From the NCBI GenBank assembly GCA_036003045.1, contig DASYSS010000033.1, positions 62,001 to 126,000 on the forward strand: 64,000 bases of DNA, given 5' to 3'. The DNA comes from Gemmatimonadaceae bacterium (GTDB taxonomy: Bacteria > Gemmatimonadota > Gemmatimonadetes > Gemmatimonadales > Gemmatimonadaceae). This document shows, piece by piece, positions 17,307-26,694 of the stretch. The first letter of the stretch is position 1. Every line of letters begins with the position of its first letter. The position numbers were made by a program, and so were the translations under genes. The notes under the pieces are model-generated. The model was not told the DNA's origin and did not search any database. It was given only the letters and a program-made list of their open reading frames with translations.

Positions 17307-18323
17307 CTACTTCTTGCGGGGCGCGTACCCCGCGAAGTGCCCCGTGTGGTGCCACGTCGAAGTCTGTGAGTAATCGTCTTCGGGCGGCGGCTCGGTCTCG
17401 CTCAGCCTGCGCACGTCGATGCTGATGACACCGTCCGCGTCGACGTCGTTGTAGATGTTGACGAACTTCTCGCCCACGACGATCTCTTCAGGCTTGTAGG
17501 ACGAGCGGGCGTGGACGGTCTGCGAGAACGTTTCGTCGATGCCGGCGAGGAGGATGAGGAACTCGGCGTCCTTTGCCACGAAGTCGGCGTGCGTGTAGCC
17601 GCGCATCGGGCTTTTTTCGTCGATCGGGTGGACGACCGTCCAGCTGAGCGGAAAGAAGGTGACGCGCGAGCGCTCGAGTTTGAGCTCGTCGTACTTACGC
17701 ACCGAGCCCTCGATACGGCTGAACAGGACCTTCGCCTCGATCTCGACGATCTGGTTGCTGCGGGCGTTGGTGACGCGGAACATGAACGCCGTGATCCCGC
17801 GGTACGGCGCGACGACCGACCTGTTGCTGAACACGATCGCCGCGGTCGGGCGCGAGAATCGCGCGAAGAGGATTCCCGTGCCGAGCGCGAAGACGAGGAG
17901 CCCGGTGAGGGACTCGAAGGTCATGACGAGGTGCGGGGCCACGCCGTTCGGAACGATGTTGCCGTAGCCGATCGTCGACAGCGTTTCGACGCTGAAGAAG
18001 AACGCCCGCCCGAACGACCCGCCGGTCTGGCTCGACGGAATTCCCTCGAGCGCCCCGGCGCCGCACGCGAGATACAAGAACGCGAACAGGCTGTTGGCCG
18101 CGAAGAATCCCACGCCGACGAGCGCGAGGAACTTGGGCCAGCTGATCGTGAGCAGAAAATGGTACGGCGCCAACCGGGTCATGAACGGCAGACCGCGACG
18201 GCGCGGGTTGAACGAGCCGTCGCGGTTGAGCAGCCGCTTTTCGTTGGCGCCGCCGACGATCGAGCCTAACCCAAGGTCCTTGGGTTCTTCGACGTCGGGT
18301 TGCTGCGGGGGCGCGATCGTCAC
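17307..18323 (-). CDS. inward-rectifier-type (Kir/KirBac) potassium channel
   Basis: The 338-residue protein starts at a GTG overlapping the stop of the S9 peptidase (GTGA); the frame is open far upstream but only as antisense shadow. Two membrane helices (FLALVGVGFFAANSLFAFLYL and HLVMTFESLTGLLVFALGTGI) flank a pore loop with the selectivity filter TIGYG. The C-terminal cytoplasmic immunoglobulin-like domain shows RVTNARSNQIVEIEAKVL and FFPLSWTVVHPIDEKSP, typical of Kir channels. It would conduct K+, gated from the cytoplasmic side. The coupling to a secreted peptidase is unexplained. Confidence 0.92.
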   Translation of the reverse strand: MTIAPPQQPDVEEPKDLGLGSIVGGANEKRLLNRDGSFNPRRRGLPFMTRLAPYHFLLTISWPKFLALVGVGFFAANSLFAFLYLACGAGALEGIPSSQTGGSFGRAFFFSVETLSTIGYGNIVPNGVAPHLVMTFESLTGLLVFALGTGILFARFSRPTAAIVFSNRSVVAPYRGITAFMFRVTNARSNQIVEIEAKVLFSRIEGSVRKYDELKLERSRVTFFPLSWTVVHPIDEKSPMRGYTHADFVAKDAEFLILLAGIDETFSQTVHARSSYKPEEIVVGEKFVNIYNDVDADGVISIDVRRLSETEPPPEDDYSQTSTWHHTGHFAGYAPRKK

Positions 18324-21300
18324 GGAACGATCGGCCCCGCTTGCTGCGCCTTTAGAGATTGCCAATACTCGTCCATCTTGATGCGCGGAATTCCCTTGGT
18401 CATCCAGTCGGGAGCCGGGACGCCTTTGAGGTAGTGGTCGAACCAATCCTTCTGACGCATCGCGTAGTCCTTCTGGTTGATCGGACGCGCCAGGCCGTGG
18501 TTCTCCCCGACGTACTCGAGCAGGATCACGTCCTTCTTGAGCTGGGCGAGCGTGTTGTAGTACGTGATGCCTTGGTTGAAGTCGACCGCGCCGTCCTTGT
18601 CGTCGGCGAGGATGATGAGCGGCGTCTTCACCTTCTCGGCGTGGAAGACCGGCGAGTTGCGGATGTAGGCCTCGGTGTTCTCGGCGACGTTTCCCTTGAA
18701 CCGGCCCTGGCTGTCCTCGAAGATCGACGCGTCGGAGTTGCCGGTGTTCCAATACACCGACGCGTACATGCTCACCATGTTCGTGAGCGGTGCGCCGGCG
18801 ATCGCCGCCTTGAAGATGTTGGTCTGCGTGACGAGGAACGCCGTCTGGTAGCCTCCCCACGAGTGGCCCCAGAGACCGACGTTCGACGAGTCGATCATTC
18901 CGGTCGCGATCGCGGCCTTCACCGCCGGGATCACGCACCACACGGCCGACATACCGGGGTCGTTGACGCGATAGACGATGTCCGGATCGAGCACCGCGTA
19001 GCCGCGGCTCGTGTAGATGCTGCGGTTCGGCGTGCTCGTCTCACTCGGCGTCACGTACGTGTTCGCGAGGTTCGACCGCTTCTCGTAGATGGTGACGAGG
19101 AGCGGATATTTTTTGCCCGGCTCGTAGTTCGCGGGCAGGTAGAGCGCGCCCTGGAGCTTGTCGCCCTTGGCGCTCGTGTAGTTGATCAGCTTCACGCCGC
19201 TCGTCCAGGCGAAATCCTTCTGCTGCGGATCGGCGTCGGTGAGCTGGCGGCCTCCCTTGAAATCCGCGTTCGCGACGAAGTAGTTCGGGAAGTCGCGCGA
19301 CGTCTGCTTCGTGTACAGGAAAACGTCGCCTTCACGCGCCTTCTGAAAGTCGAAGGTCGCGTCGTCCCAGACGAGCGACTTCGCGCCGGGCGTTCCCGGA
19401 TCGACGCGTGAGAGACCGGCCTTCTTGGTCCATTCGCCGTAGGCGCCGACGTACAACGGCTGCGAGAGATCTAGCCCCAAGCTCGCGCCACCGCCGCCGC
19501 GCCCACCGCGGCCGCCGCGACCGCCACCCGTCGTCACGCCCCGCTCGAACGCGTAGACACGGTTGTAGCGGATCTGATCGCGCTTCCCGTTGACGGTGAG
19601 ATTCACCGCCGAGCCGGTGCCGTTCGTCGGCACCTTCCACACGTCCCAGCCGTCGGAGAGCAGTACCGACGCGCCGTCTCTCGTCCAGCCGAAGGGCGCG
19701 CGCGGAGGAGGAACCAGATAGTTGTGGTCGTCGTCGGTGTTCGAGAAGTTGACGCCAGTTCCCTTCGTGACGTTCCGCTTGGCGCCGGTCGCGAGGTCGA
19801 GCACCCAGTAGTTGCCGTCGTCGCCCCAGTACAGCTCTTCCTTCCCGTTCGGCGACGCGATGCGGATCGACGGGCGGTGCTTTTTGAGCACGAGGTCCCG
19901 CTTGCCGGTCCGCAGGTCGACCGTGAAATCGTCCTCGTAGGTGCGGCCGGTATAGGACGCGTTGTTCTCGTATTCGCGCGTGTCGGTGCCAATCGCGAAA
20001 TGGTCGTGCGGCGCGACGTTGACGTTGCGCAGCGCCTCGTCGGCGAGTTGCACGAACCTGTTGTCGGCCAAGCGATACTCGGACAGGAAGGTGAACGCGC
20101 GGTCTTGCGCTTCCTGCACGATCTGCTGCGACTGGAGCCTCGGATCCTTCACGTTCCAGAGAATGAGCGACGGGTTCTCCTCGGTCGCTTCGTTGACGCG
20201 CGGCTGGTTGATCGTGCCGCCCATGCCGGGAGCGCCTGCCTGAATCACCGAGCCACCTCGGCCCGCGAGCAGCGCGGCGGGCTTCTTGGCCGCGTGAACG
20301 CCGAAGAACACCGCCGAGAGATCTTCGGCCAGTCGCGGCGCCCGATCCACCGAGACCGCCATGTCCTTCGGGAACTCGGCGTGCTGCGACGCGTCGAAGA
20401 CCGTCTTCGTGGGAGTCTGCGCCGCGATGTTGCTGAACGCGACGACCGAGTAGACGGTGTCGCGCGCCGTCGAATCGATGCGGCCTCGAAGCACGGCGAG
20501 CGCGTCGAGACTGTCGGACCACACGAGGTGGCGATACAGCGCGCGGTCGGAGTCGATCGGACGAACGACGTCGCTCTTCATGTTGCGCAACTGAACGCCG
20601 TTGCCGATCGCGTCGCGCGCGTCGATGGTGTATGCGAGCCAGTCGCCGCTGTCGTCGAATCCGAATTCGGCGACGTTGCCGACGTTCACCGCTTCGCCGT
20701 TCGAGAGGTTGTAGAGCAGCAGATCGGTGCCTTCGGCGCGTCCGGCCGCCGCGTTTCCTCCGGCGCCACCGCCTCGGGCCGCGCCACCCGCCGCGTTCCC
20801 CGCGGGAGCGGACGGCGCTTCAGCGGGAGCTTGAATCGCGAGCCAGGTCGGCTTGTCGCCGTTGAACGCGTAGCGCCGCACGCGATCGAATTCTTTTTTC
20901 TCGCCGGTCGCGAGATTGACCAGCGCCAGTTTGTTCTGCGGCGCGGGCGTCTGCGCGGCGCCGTCGGTCGTCTGCGCGCCGCCACCGCGGCCGCCGCGAC
21001 CCGCACCTCCCCGCCCTCCGCGGCCACCGGCCGCCGCTGGGTAAACCATGAACGCCACCCAGCGCGAATCCGCGCTGATCGCGAGCGGACCGCCGCCGGC
21101 ATCCGGCGCGGCGCCGCCTCGCCCGCCGCCACCGCCGCGACCACCGTCGGAGCTGCCGATCGGGAACGTGTATTCCTTGTTGTCCGTTCCCGTCGATCGA
21201 ATGATCACGTTCGCGTCGCCCTCGTTCGGCGCCAGCACGTACGCGAACCATTTGCCGTCGGGAGACAACACCGGCGAGCGAATGGTCTTCCACGCCTTGA

Positions 21301-21418
21301 GGTCCGCCGGCTGCATCTGCTTGGCCGAGCCGCTTGCCGGCGCCGGTTGCTGCGCGGCGAGAACCGCCACGGGACCGAGTGAAAGAACGAGGAGCGAACG
21401 AAGGATGCCGACGCGCAT
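18320..21418 (-). CDS. large S9 family peptidase (dipeptidyl peptidase-like), secreted
   Basis: The 1032-residue protein has the signal peptide LLVLSLGPVAVLAAQ. An N-terminal propeller region (VLSPDGKWFAYVLAP) carries two Gly/Arg-rich low-complexity inserts near residues 90-150 and 210-225, and a third around 640. The C-terminal alpha/beta-hydrolase domain has the nucleophile motif GHSWGG (Ser853), ADDKDGAVDF for the acid, and a late ENHGLARP His. The very long propeller and the inserts distinguish it from the 4152-6722 peptidase. It should cleave peptides outside the cytoplasm. The Kir channel gene follows with a GTGA overlap. Confidence 0.88.
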   Translation of the reverse strand: MRVGILRSLLVLSLGPVAVLAAQQPAPASGSAKQMQPADLKAWKTIRSPVLSPDGKWFAYVLAPNEGDANVIIRSTGTDNKEYTFPIGSSDGGRGGGGGRGGAAPDAGGGPLAISADSRWVAFMVYPAAAGGRGGRGGAGRGGRGGGAQTTDGAAQTPAPQNKLALVNLATGEKKEFDRVRRYAFNGDKPTWLAIQAPAEAPSAPAGNAAGGAARGGGAGGNAAAGRAEGTDLLLYNLSNGEAVNVGNVAEFGFDDSGDWLAYTIDARDAIGNGVQLRNMKSDVVRPIDSDRALYRHLVWSDSLDALAVLRGRIDSTARDTVYSVVAFSNIAAQTPTKTVFDASQHAEFPKDMAVSVDRAPRLAEDLSAVFFGVHAAKKPAALLAGRGGSVIQAGAPGMGGTINQPRVNEATEENPSLILWNVKDPRLQSQQIVQEAQDRAFTFLSEYRLADNRFVQLADEALRNVNVAPHDHFAIGTDTREYENNASYTGRTYEDDFTVDLRTGKRDLVLKKHRPSIRIASPNGKEELYWGDDGNYWVLDLATGAKRNVTKGTGVNFSNTDDDHNYLVPPPRAPFGWTRDGASVLLSDGWDVWKVPTNGTGSAVNLTVNGKRDQIRYNRVYAFERGVTTGGGRGGRGGRGGGGASLGLDLSQPLYVGAYGEWTKKAGLSRVDPGTPGAKSLVWDDATFDFQKAREGDVFLYTKQTSRDFPNYFVANADFKGGRQLTDADPQQKDFAWTSGVKLINYTSAKGDKLQGALYLPANYEPGKKYPLLVTIYEKRSNLANTYVTPSETSTPNRSIYTSRGYAVLDPDIVYRVNDPGMSAVWCVIPAVKAAIATGMIDSSNVGLWGHSWGGYQTAFLVTQTNIFKAAIAGAPLTNMVSMYASVYWNTGNSDASIFEDSQGRFKGNVAENTEAYIRNSPVFHAEKVKTPLIILADDKDGAVDFNQGITYYNTLAQLKKDVILLEYVGENHGLARPINQKDYAMRQKDWFDHYLKGVPAPDWMTKGIPRIKMDEYWQSLKAQQAGPIVP

Positions 21419-21467
21419 GGTTGCCTCCGTGGGGAGACGGGGGGGTGGAGAGGAGAAGCTACGTGTC

Positions 21468-21507
21468 GGGTGGACAGGTGGACAGGTGGACCGGTGGACG
21501 GGCGGGC
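21468..21507. repeat. octamer repeat cluster (GGTGGACA/C)
   Basis: About four and a half tandem copies of GGTGGACM lie in the 125-bp gap between the S9 peptidase start and the P1 peptidase stop. The unit matches the clusters at 214-246, 22811-22838 and 27733-27787. No gene was seen in the gap. Confidence 0.7.
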
Positions 21508-21543
21508 AGCGGAGACGGCTGAGCTCTTCGCCGGCGCCGCACC

Positions 21544-22761
21544 CTACTTCAGGCGGCCGTACTTCCTCATCACGTCGAGCATCCGATCCACCGGCATCGC
21601 GTACACTCGGTAGTCGTTCGCGCCGGTGGTCGTCTCAGCGGCCAGAAGTGCGTTGGTAATTGCTGCCTCGGTGGCCTGCGCGGTCGCCTGAAAGAGCGGA
21701 GAAATCCGATCGTTCGTCAGCATCCTGACCGACACCACGCTGTCCGACGACCACGCCTTCGGGTTCGCGGTGGAAAAGGCGACGAAGATGTCGCCCGAAC
21801 CGTTGCCGCCGAATCCTCCCTGTCGGCCCACGCCGAGCGACACGCGCTTGGCGATGCGCTTGAGTTCATGCGGAAGGAGCGGCGCGTCCGTCGCGACGAC
21901 GACGATAATCGATCCCTGCTCCGACCTGTCGTCGACCTTGTCGTCGTGCCCTGGCGCGTCGCAATGCCGACGCCGTACGGTCGGCGGATCGGGTTCGTTG
22001 TTCGCGATGCACGGTTGGAGGTCCGTGATCTCCTCGCCAACGGGCACACCGGCGATCCGCAGATCGCGACGCGCGCCAAAGTTGCATTGGACGAGCACGC
22101 CGACGGTGTATCCCCCCTGATTCGCCGGCAGTTTGCGCGACGCGGTGCCTATGCCACCCTTGAAGCCCAAGCAAGTCATCCCAGTCCCGCCGCCGACAAC
22201 ACCCTCTTTCGGCAACCCGCCGGTCGCGGAATTGAGCGCGGTCATCGCGTGCTCTTCCTTCACGTGAAATCCGTTGATGTCGTTCAGACTTCCGTCGTAG
22301 GTCTCGGCGACGACGGGCAGCCACCACGGCTGCAGCACGTTCATTTGCGAGACCTCCCATTTGATGATCGCGTCGCGTACGACGCCGACGCTGTGCGTGT
22401 TCGTGATGGCGATCGGGCCCTCGAGATAACCGCTCTCCTCCACCCAAGTCGTTCCGGTCATCTCGCCGTTGCCGTTGAGCGTGAACCACGCGGCGAACAC
22501 GGGATCCGGGTTGGCTTTGCCGCGCGGGTGGACGACCGTCACGCCGGTGCGCACAGGGCCTTGTCCCACCACCAACTTGCCGTTGCCAGAGATGATCGTG
22601 GCGTGTCCGACTTCGACACCAGCGACGTCTGTGATCGCGTCGAGCGGCCCCGGCGTGCCGCCGATCGGGAGCTTGAGTTCGCTTTCACGCGGCTTCGTTT
22701 GAGACAACACGAGCGATGGTGAGAGCGCGAATGCGGCAACGACGACCGTGAACGCCCGCAT
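21544..22761 (-). CDS. P1 family aminopeptidase (DmpA/BapA-like), secreted
   Basis: The 405-residue protein has a signal peptide ending near LVLSQ. Family motifs are DAITDVAGVEVGHATI near the N-terminus, GPIAITNTHSVGVVRDAI, VGGGTGMTCLGFKGGIGTASR, and the self-processing site EQGSIIVVVATDAPLLP with the predicted nucleophile Ser284 after Gly. Members are autoproteolytic Ntn-like enzymes that remove D-amino acids or beta-amino acids from peptides. It would act in the periplasm. The neighbouring S9 peptidase is on the same strand, but an octamer repeat separates them. Confidence 0.92.
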   Translation of the reverse strand: MRAFTVVVAAFALSPSLVLSQTKPRESELKLPIGGTPGPLDAITDVAGVEVGHATIISGNGKLVVGQGPVRTGVTVVHPRGKANPDPVFAAWFTLNGNGEMTGTTWVEESGYLEGPIAITNTHSVGVVRDAIIKWEVSQMNVLQPWWLPVVAETYDGSLNDINGFHVKEEHAMTALNSATGGLPKEGVVGGGTGMTCLGFKGGIGTASRKLPANQGGYTVGVLVQCNFGARRDLRIAGVPVGEEITDLQPCIANNEPDPPTVRRRHCDAPGHDDKVDDRSEQGSIIVVVATDAPLLPHELKRIAKRVSLGVGRQGGFGGNGSGDIFVAFSTANPKAWSSDSVVSVRMLTNDRISPLFQATAQATEAAITNALLAAETTTGANDYRVYAMPVDRMLDVMRKYGRLK

Positions 22762-22810
22762 GGCGAATTCTCTGATTCAGGAGTCACGTGAAGGTGCAAA
22801 GGAAATTCGA

Positions 22811-22838
22811 AGGTGGACAGGTGGACCGGTGGATCGGT
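22811..22838. repeat. octamer repeat cluster (GGTGGACA, GGTGGACC, GGTGGATC)
   Basis: Three and a half tandem octamers lie in the 151-bp gap between the divergent P1 peptidase and PadR starts, about 40 bp upstream of the PadR promoter. They match the family at 21468-21507 and 27733-27787. Confidence 0.7.
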
Positions 22839-22877
22839 CAAACCGCGAACGACGTCAGCCCGCTCATCACCTCGCCA

Positions 22878-22912
22878 TTGCCAACTACATCCGCGGCGGA
22901 TATAGTCTCGGC
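22878..22912 (+). promoter_or_regulatory. sigma-70-type promoter for the PadR/ADOP operon, predicted leaderless
   Basis: TTGCCA at 22878-22883 and TATAGT at 22901-22906 are separated by 17 bp, close to the consensus. Only six bases (CTCGGC) lie between the -10 box and the ATG at 22913, so transcription should begin at or beside the A of the start codon. No Shine-Dalgarno fits in that space. This implies leaderless translation of padR. Confidence 0.6.
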
Positions 22913-23272
22913 ATGACCATACGAGAGAACGCCGCGCAGACGCCGCTCACGCCGGCCGTGCTGCACATCCTGCTCGCTCTCGCCGAGGGAGAACGGCACG
23001 GGTACGCGATCGCGCAGGAAATCGAAACGGCGACAGAGGGCGACATTCACATGGGTCCGGGAACGCTGTACGGATCCATTCGACGCATGCTCAGCGCCGG
23101 GCTCATCGATGAGTCGCCGCGGCGTCGGCGTCCCGACGACGACGAGCGGCGTCGCTACTACCGAATGACTCCCCAGGGCCGGCGGTTGCTCGAAGCGGAG
23201 TTGTCGAGGCTGACGCGCGTCGTGCGGGTGGCTCGGGGCAAGCGAATTCTGCGCGACCCGGGGGTCGCGTGA
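22913..23272 (+). CDS. PadR family transcriptional regulator
   Basis: The 119-residue protein has the winged-helix core TPAVLHILLALAEGERHGYAIAQEIE, the PadR turn GPGTLYGSIRRMLSAGLIDE, and a wing with RRRYYRMTPQGRRLLEAELSRL. The ATG at 22913 is favoured by a near-consensus promoter ending six bases upstream. PadR proteins usually repress nearby transporter genes and release DNA when a small molecule binds. It overlaps the ADOP permease gene (GTGA), the arrangement common in Acidobacteria and Gemmatimonadota, so it probably controls that permease. Confidence 0.92.
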   Translation: MTIRENAAQTPLTPAVLHILLALAEGERHGYAIAQEIETATEGDIHMGPGTLYGSIRRMLSAGLIDESPRRRRPDDDERRRYYRMTPQGRRLLEAELSRLTRVVRVARGKRILRDPGVA

Positions 23273-25929
23273 CGCGGCGGTCTCGCGCGGGGCGTCTCTA
23301 TCGCGGCGCTCTCCGGCTCTTGCCGCGCGACTTTGTCGAACGGTTCGGCGACGAGATCGCCGAGTTGGCCGACGATCGCTTGCGCGAGGCGCGCGTTGGC
23401 GGACGGGCTGTCTATGCTCGCGAGGTCCTTCGTCTGTTCGCCGATCTCGGCGCCACGATTCCGCGCGAGTGGCTGGCCGCGCGAACTCCTCTCTCCAATG
23501 AACGGCCCGAGGACAACATGGACATTCTCATTCAGGACCTCCGGTTCGCCGCACGCGGCCTGATGCGGCGTCCGGCGTTCACAGCCGTCGCCGCTGCGAC
23601 GATCGCGCTCGGCATCGGCGCGAACACGGCCATCTTCTCGGTGGTGGACGCGTCGCTGATTCGTCCGCTGCCGTACGACCACCCCGACCGCCTCACGATC
23701 ATCTGGGGTTCACAGGGCACGCAGTCGAATCAGGGCGTCGTGTACGCCGACTATGTCGACTGGCGCCGGCTCAATCGCACGTTCGTCGACCTCGGCGCAT
23801 TCCGCGGCCAAAGCGTGAACCTCACGGGAAGCGACACGCCCGACCGGCTCATCGGCGCCTTCGTGTCGGCGAGCTTCCTCAAGGTCATCAACACCAAGCT
23901 CGAACGCGGCCGGCTTTTCTCCGAGGCTGAGACCGAGCTCGCGACCAAAGCACCGGTCGCGATCGTGTCGCACGAGACTTGGGTCAGTCGATTCGGTTCG
24001 GATCCATCGCTCGTGGGAAAGCCGCTGACGATCAACGGAACCGTCTTTACCGTCATCGGCATCACCGCGCCGAACATGCCGGTGCCGCTGTACTCGACCG
24101 CGCCGGACGTGATGGTCCCGATCGGGTACTATCCCAACGCGCATGGACTCGACCGCGGAACTCGCGGCATCTCGGTCGTCGGCCGGCTGAAGCCTGACGT
24201 GACCGTGGCCGCGGCCGACCGCGATTTGAAAGCGATCGAGAAGCAACTCGCCAACGATTTCCCGATCACGAACACCGGGACGAGCGCCGACGTCGTCTCG
24301 CTCAAGGAATTCGGAGTCGCGCAGAGCAAGGTCCGACTGCTGCTCATGCTCGGCGCCGCGCTGATCGTGTTGCTCATCGCGTGCGCCAACGTCGCGAATC
24401 TGCAGCTGGCGCGCGGCGCGTCGAGGACACGCGAGATGTCGGTTCGCGCGGCGCTTGGCGCCGGCCGGATGCGTATGGCGCGCCAGCTCCTCACGGAAAG
24501 CGTCGTTCTCTCGCTCATGGGGGGCGTGATTGGTCTCGGCGTGGCGTTCGGGCTGACCAAAGTCCTCGTGTCGCTCATCGGTTCGCAGCTGCCGGTCGAC
24601 CCGAAAACCGTTTCCGTGGACGGCGGAGTCGTGGCATTTGCTTTGAGCGTGTCGTTGGCGTGCGGCGTTTTGTTCGGCCTCGTTCCCGCGTGGAAGGCGT
24701 CGCGCACCGACCTCACGGCGATGCTGCGCTCGCGCATCGGCGCGGGGCTCAGCCACGTCTCGACGCGCAACGCGCTCGTCGTCGTGCAGCTCGCGCTCTC
24801 ACTCTCGTTGCTGGCGTCGGCCGGCCTATTGGCGCGTTCGTTGATGGCGCTCCAGCATGTCGATCCCGGTTTCGACGGCGATCGTCTGCTCACGGCGCAG
24901 TTCCGTTTGCCCGCCGCGAAGTACGACACGCCGGAAAAGATCTGGACGATGTTCGACCGGACCGTGCACGAGCTTCGCTCGCTTCCGGGCGTGGAGTCGG
25001 CCGCCCTCGTTCGCGCCTCGCCGCTGAGCGGGAACGGCGAGCAGTACCCGACCGCGATCGAGGGGCGCGGCGAGGTCGCCGCGAGCGACGCGGCGCAGGT
25101 GCAGGTCAACAGCATCACGACCGACTATTTCCGGACGATGCGGATCCCCGTGCTCGCCGGCCGGGACGTCGAGGACGGCGATCGCGCCGGCGCGCTCCCC
25201 GTGGCCGTCGTCAACAAGACATTCGCCGAGAAGATGTGGCCGGGACAATCGCCGATTGGAAAGCGAATCAAGTTCGCCGGCGACGATTGGTGGACGATCG
25301 TGGGCGTGGTCGGCGACGCGCGACACTTCACGCTCGACGAAACGCCGCTTCTTCAAGCGTACGTGCCGCACGCGCAGCGTCCGCAGATCTTCACCAGCAT
25401 CGTCGTGCGGACGAAGGGAGACGATCTCAAGGCCGTCGCCCTAGGCGTGCGGCAAGCGCTGTGGCGCGTCGACAAGGATCAGCCGATCTGGCGCTTCCGC
25501 TCGATGCAGGAAGATCTCGACGCCGTCGTCGCGTCGCCGCGCGTCATGATGTGGCTGGTCGGGATCTTCTCGGTCGTCGCCGTGCTCGTCGCCGCCGTCG
25601 GCATCTACGGCGTTCTGAGCTACACGATGAGCCAGCGCGTTCAGGAGATCGGAATCCGCCTCGCGCTCGGCGCGGACGCGCGACGGGTGACGCGGATGGT
25701 CGTCGCCGAGGGCGCGAAGCTCGTCGGCGTCGCGGTGGCGATCGGACTCGTCGGGGCGTCCGCGGCGACGCGAATGCTCAGAACACAGTTGTTCGGCGTC
25801 CAACCACACGACGCGCTCACGTTCGTCGCGGTGACGGCACTCCTGGCGTCGGTGGCGATCCTCGCGTGCTACGTGCCTGCTCGCCGAGCGAGCAGGGTCG
25901 ATCCGATGGAGGCGCTGCGGTCCGACTGA
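23269..25929 (+). CDS. ABC transporter permease, ADOP/MacB-like
   Basis: The 886-residue protein starts at a GTG overlapping the padR stop. About 85 N-terminal residues form the short helical region found in PadR-linked ADOP permeases (LYRGALRLLPRDFVERFGDEIAEL). Then come a first membrane helix (FTAVAAATIALGIGANTAIFS), a large MacB-type periplasmic domain, an FtsX-type block near residues 355-500 (LIVLLIACANVANLQLARG and MSVRAALGAGR), a second periplasmic domain, and a second FtsX block at the C-terminus (EIGIRLALGADARRV). It works with an ATPase encoded elsewhere, in export or lipoprotein/antimicrobial handling. No ATPase gene is adjacent. Confidence 0.9.
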   Translation: MTRRSRAGRLYRGALRLLPRDFVERFGDEIAELADDRLREARVGGRAVYAREVLRLFADLGATIPREWLAARTPLSNERPEDNMDILIQDLRFAARGLMRRPAFTAVAAATIALGIGANTAIFSVVDASLIRPLPYDHPDRLTIIWGSQGTQSNQGVVYADYVDWRRLNRTFVDLGAFRGQSVNLTGSDTPDRLIGAFVSASFLKVINTKLERGRLFSEAETELATKAPVAIVSHETWVSRFGSDPSLVGKPLTINGTVFTVIGITAPNMPVPLYSTAPDVMVPIGYYPNAHGLDRGTRGISVVGRLKPDVTVAAADRDLKAIEKQLANDFPITNTGTSADVVSLKEFGVAQSKVRLLLMLGAALIVLLIACANVANLQLARGASRTREMSVRAALGAGRMRMARQLLTESVVLSLMGGVIGLGVAFGLTKVLVSLIGSQLPVDPKTVSVDGGVVAFALSVSLACGVLFGLVPAWKASRTDLTAMLRSRIGAGLSHVSTRNALVVVQLALSLSLLASAGLLARSLMALQHVDPGFDGDRLLTAQFRLPAAKYDTPEKIWTMFDRTVHELRSLPGVESAALVRASPLSGNGEQYPTAIEGRGEVAASDAAQVQVNSITTDYFRTMRIPVLAGRDVEDGDRAGALPVAVVNKTFAEKMWPGQSPIGKRIKFAGDDWWTIVGVVGDARHFTLDETPLLQAYVPHAQRPQIFTSIVVRTKGDDLKAVALGVRQALWRVDKDQPIWRFRSMQEDLDAVVASPRVMMWLVGIFSVVAVLVAAVGIYGVLSYTMSQRVQEIGIRLALGADARRVTRMVVAEGAKLVGVAVAIGLVGASAATRMLRTQLFGVQPHDALTFVAVTALLASVAILACYVPARRASRVDPMEALRSD

Positions 25930-26694
25930 TTAGCGCCTGGCAAGTTGCGGGCGCACGGTGAGGATGAGCCCACTGCTCTTCCCGTTGTCGATGGCGGACG
26001 TTCCCAGGAGGACCGTCTGCCCAATGGGCACCGTGACGCCCGTCGTGAGCAGGGTCACGGCCGCCCGCCCGCCCACCGACACCGTCCCGTTCGATTGCGC
26101 GGGAACGGCGGGTCTGACGAGAGACACGTAGAGATTCACGCTCGCGTCGTTCCCTTCGACGCGCACCTCGCGGGCTTCCACCGTCAGCGAGAGCATCTCG
26201 TTGTCGCCGGCGATCGTCTGCGTGACCATGTGGTTCTCACCGGTCGTCGCCAACGCGGTGCCGAGCAGCCGATAGCCGTTGAACTTGAGCACATTGCGCA
26301 GCAGAGAATCGATGCCCGCCACGGCGGGGTCGCGTGTGTTCGTCGGCTCGGCGGCCACGAGTTGGAAGTTGAGGACGACGGAGGCGGGCTCGCGGTCGTA
26401 CTTCTCCAACACGTTCATCATGTCGTTGTAGATCCGCTGTGACTCGCGGATCGTGACGGCGCGAACGTTGGGCACGTCGAACACGCCGCCGCCGGGCGAG
26501 GTCGAATATGGCGACAGCAGCTTCACCGCTTCGGCCGACGTGAGGTGGCGGAGCGCCACCGTCTTCACGATGAAATCATTCTGGCGGACGGCCGATCCCG
26601 GAGCTTTTCGACTGGTATCCGACTGCTGCTGCGCCGACGCTTGTGTGCTCGCCAGCGCCAACAGGGCCACGACTGAGAGTCGAGCGAATCGCAT
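25930..26694 (-). CDS. secretin N-domain-like exported protein
   Basis: The 254-residue protein starts at the ATG that overlaps the upstream stop by one base (TGATG). A Sec signal ends near TQASAQQ. A short N-terminal domain resembles type II/III secretin N0/N1 modules: DFIVKTVALRHLTSAEAVKLL, then RAVTIRESQRIYNDMMNVLEKYDREPAS. The C-terminal part has beta-rich GGRAAVTLLTTGVTVPIGQTVLLGTSA, similar to secretin core strands, but there is no room for a full pore. It is third in a sigma/anti-sigma operon, so its product may be the regulated output or a sensor. Confidence 0.7.
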   Translation of the reverse strand: MRFARLSVVALLALASTQASAQQQSDTSRKAPGSAVRQNDFIVKTVALRHLTSAEAVKLLSPYSTSPGGGVFDVPNVRAVTIRESQRIYNDMMNVLEKYDREPASVVLNFQLVAAEPTNTRDPAVAGIDSLLRNVLKFNGYRLLGTALATTGENHMVTQTIAGDNEMLSLTVEAREVRVEGNDASVNLYVSLVRPAVPAQSNGTVSVGGRAAVTLLTTGVTVPIGQTVLLGTSAIDNGKSSGLILTVRPQLARR

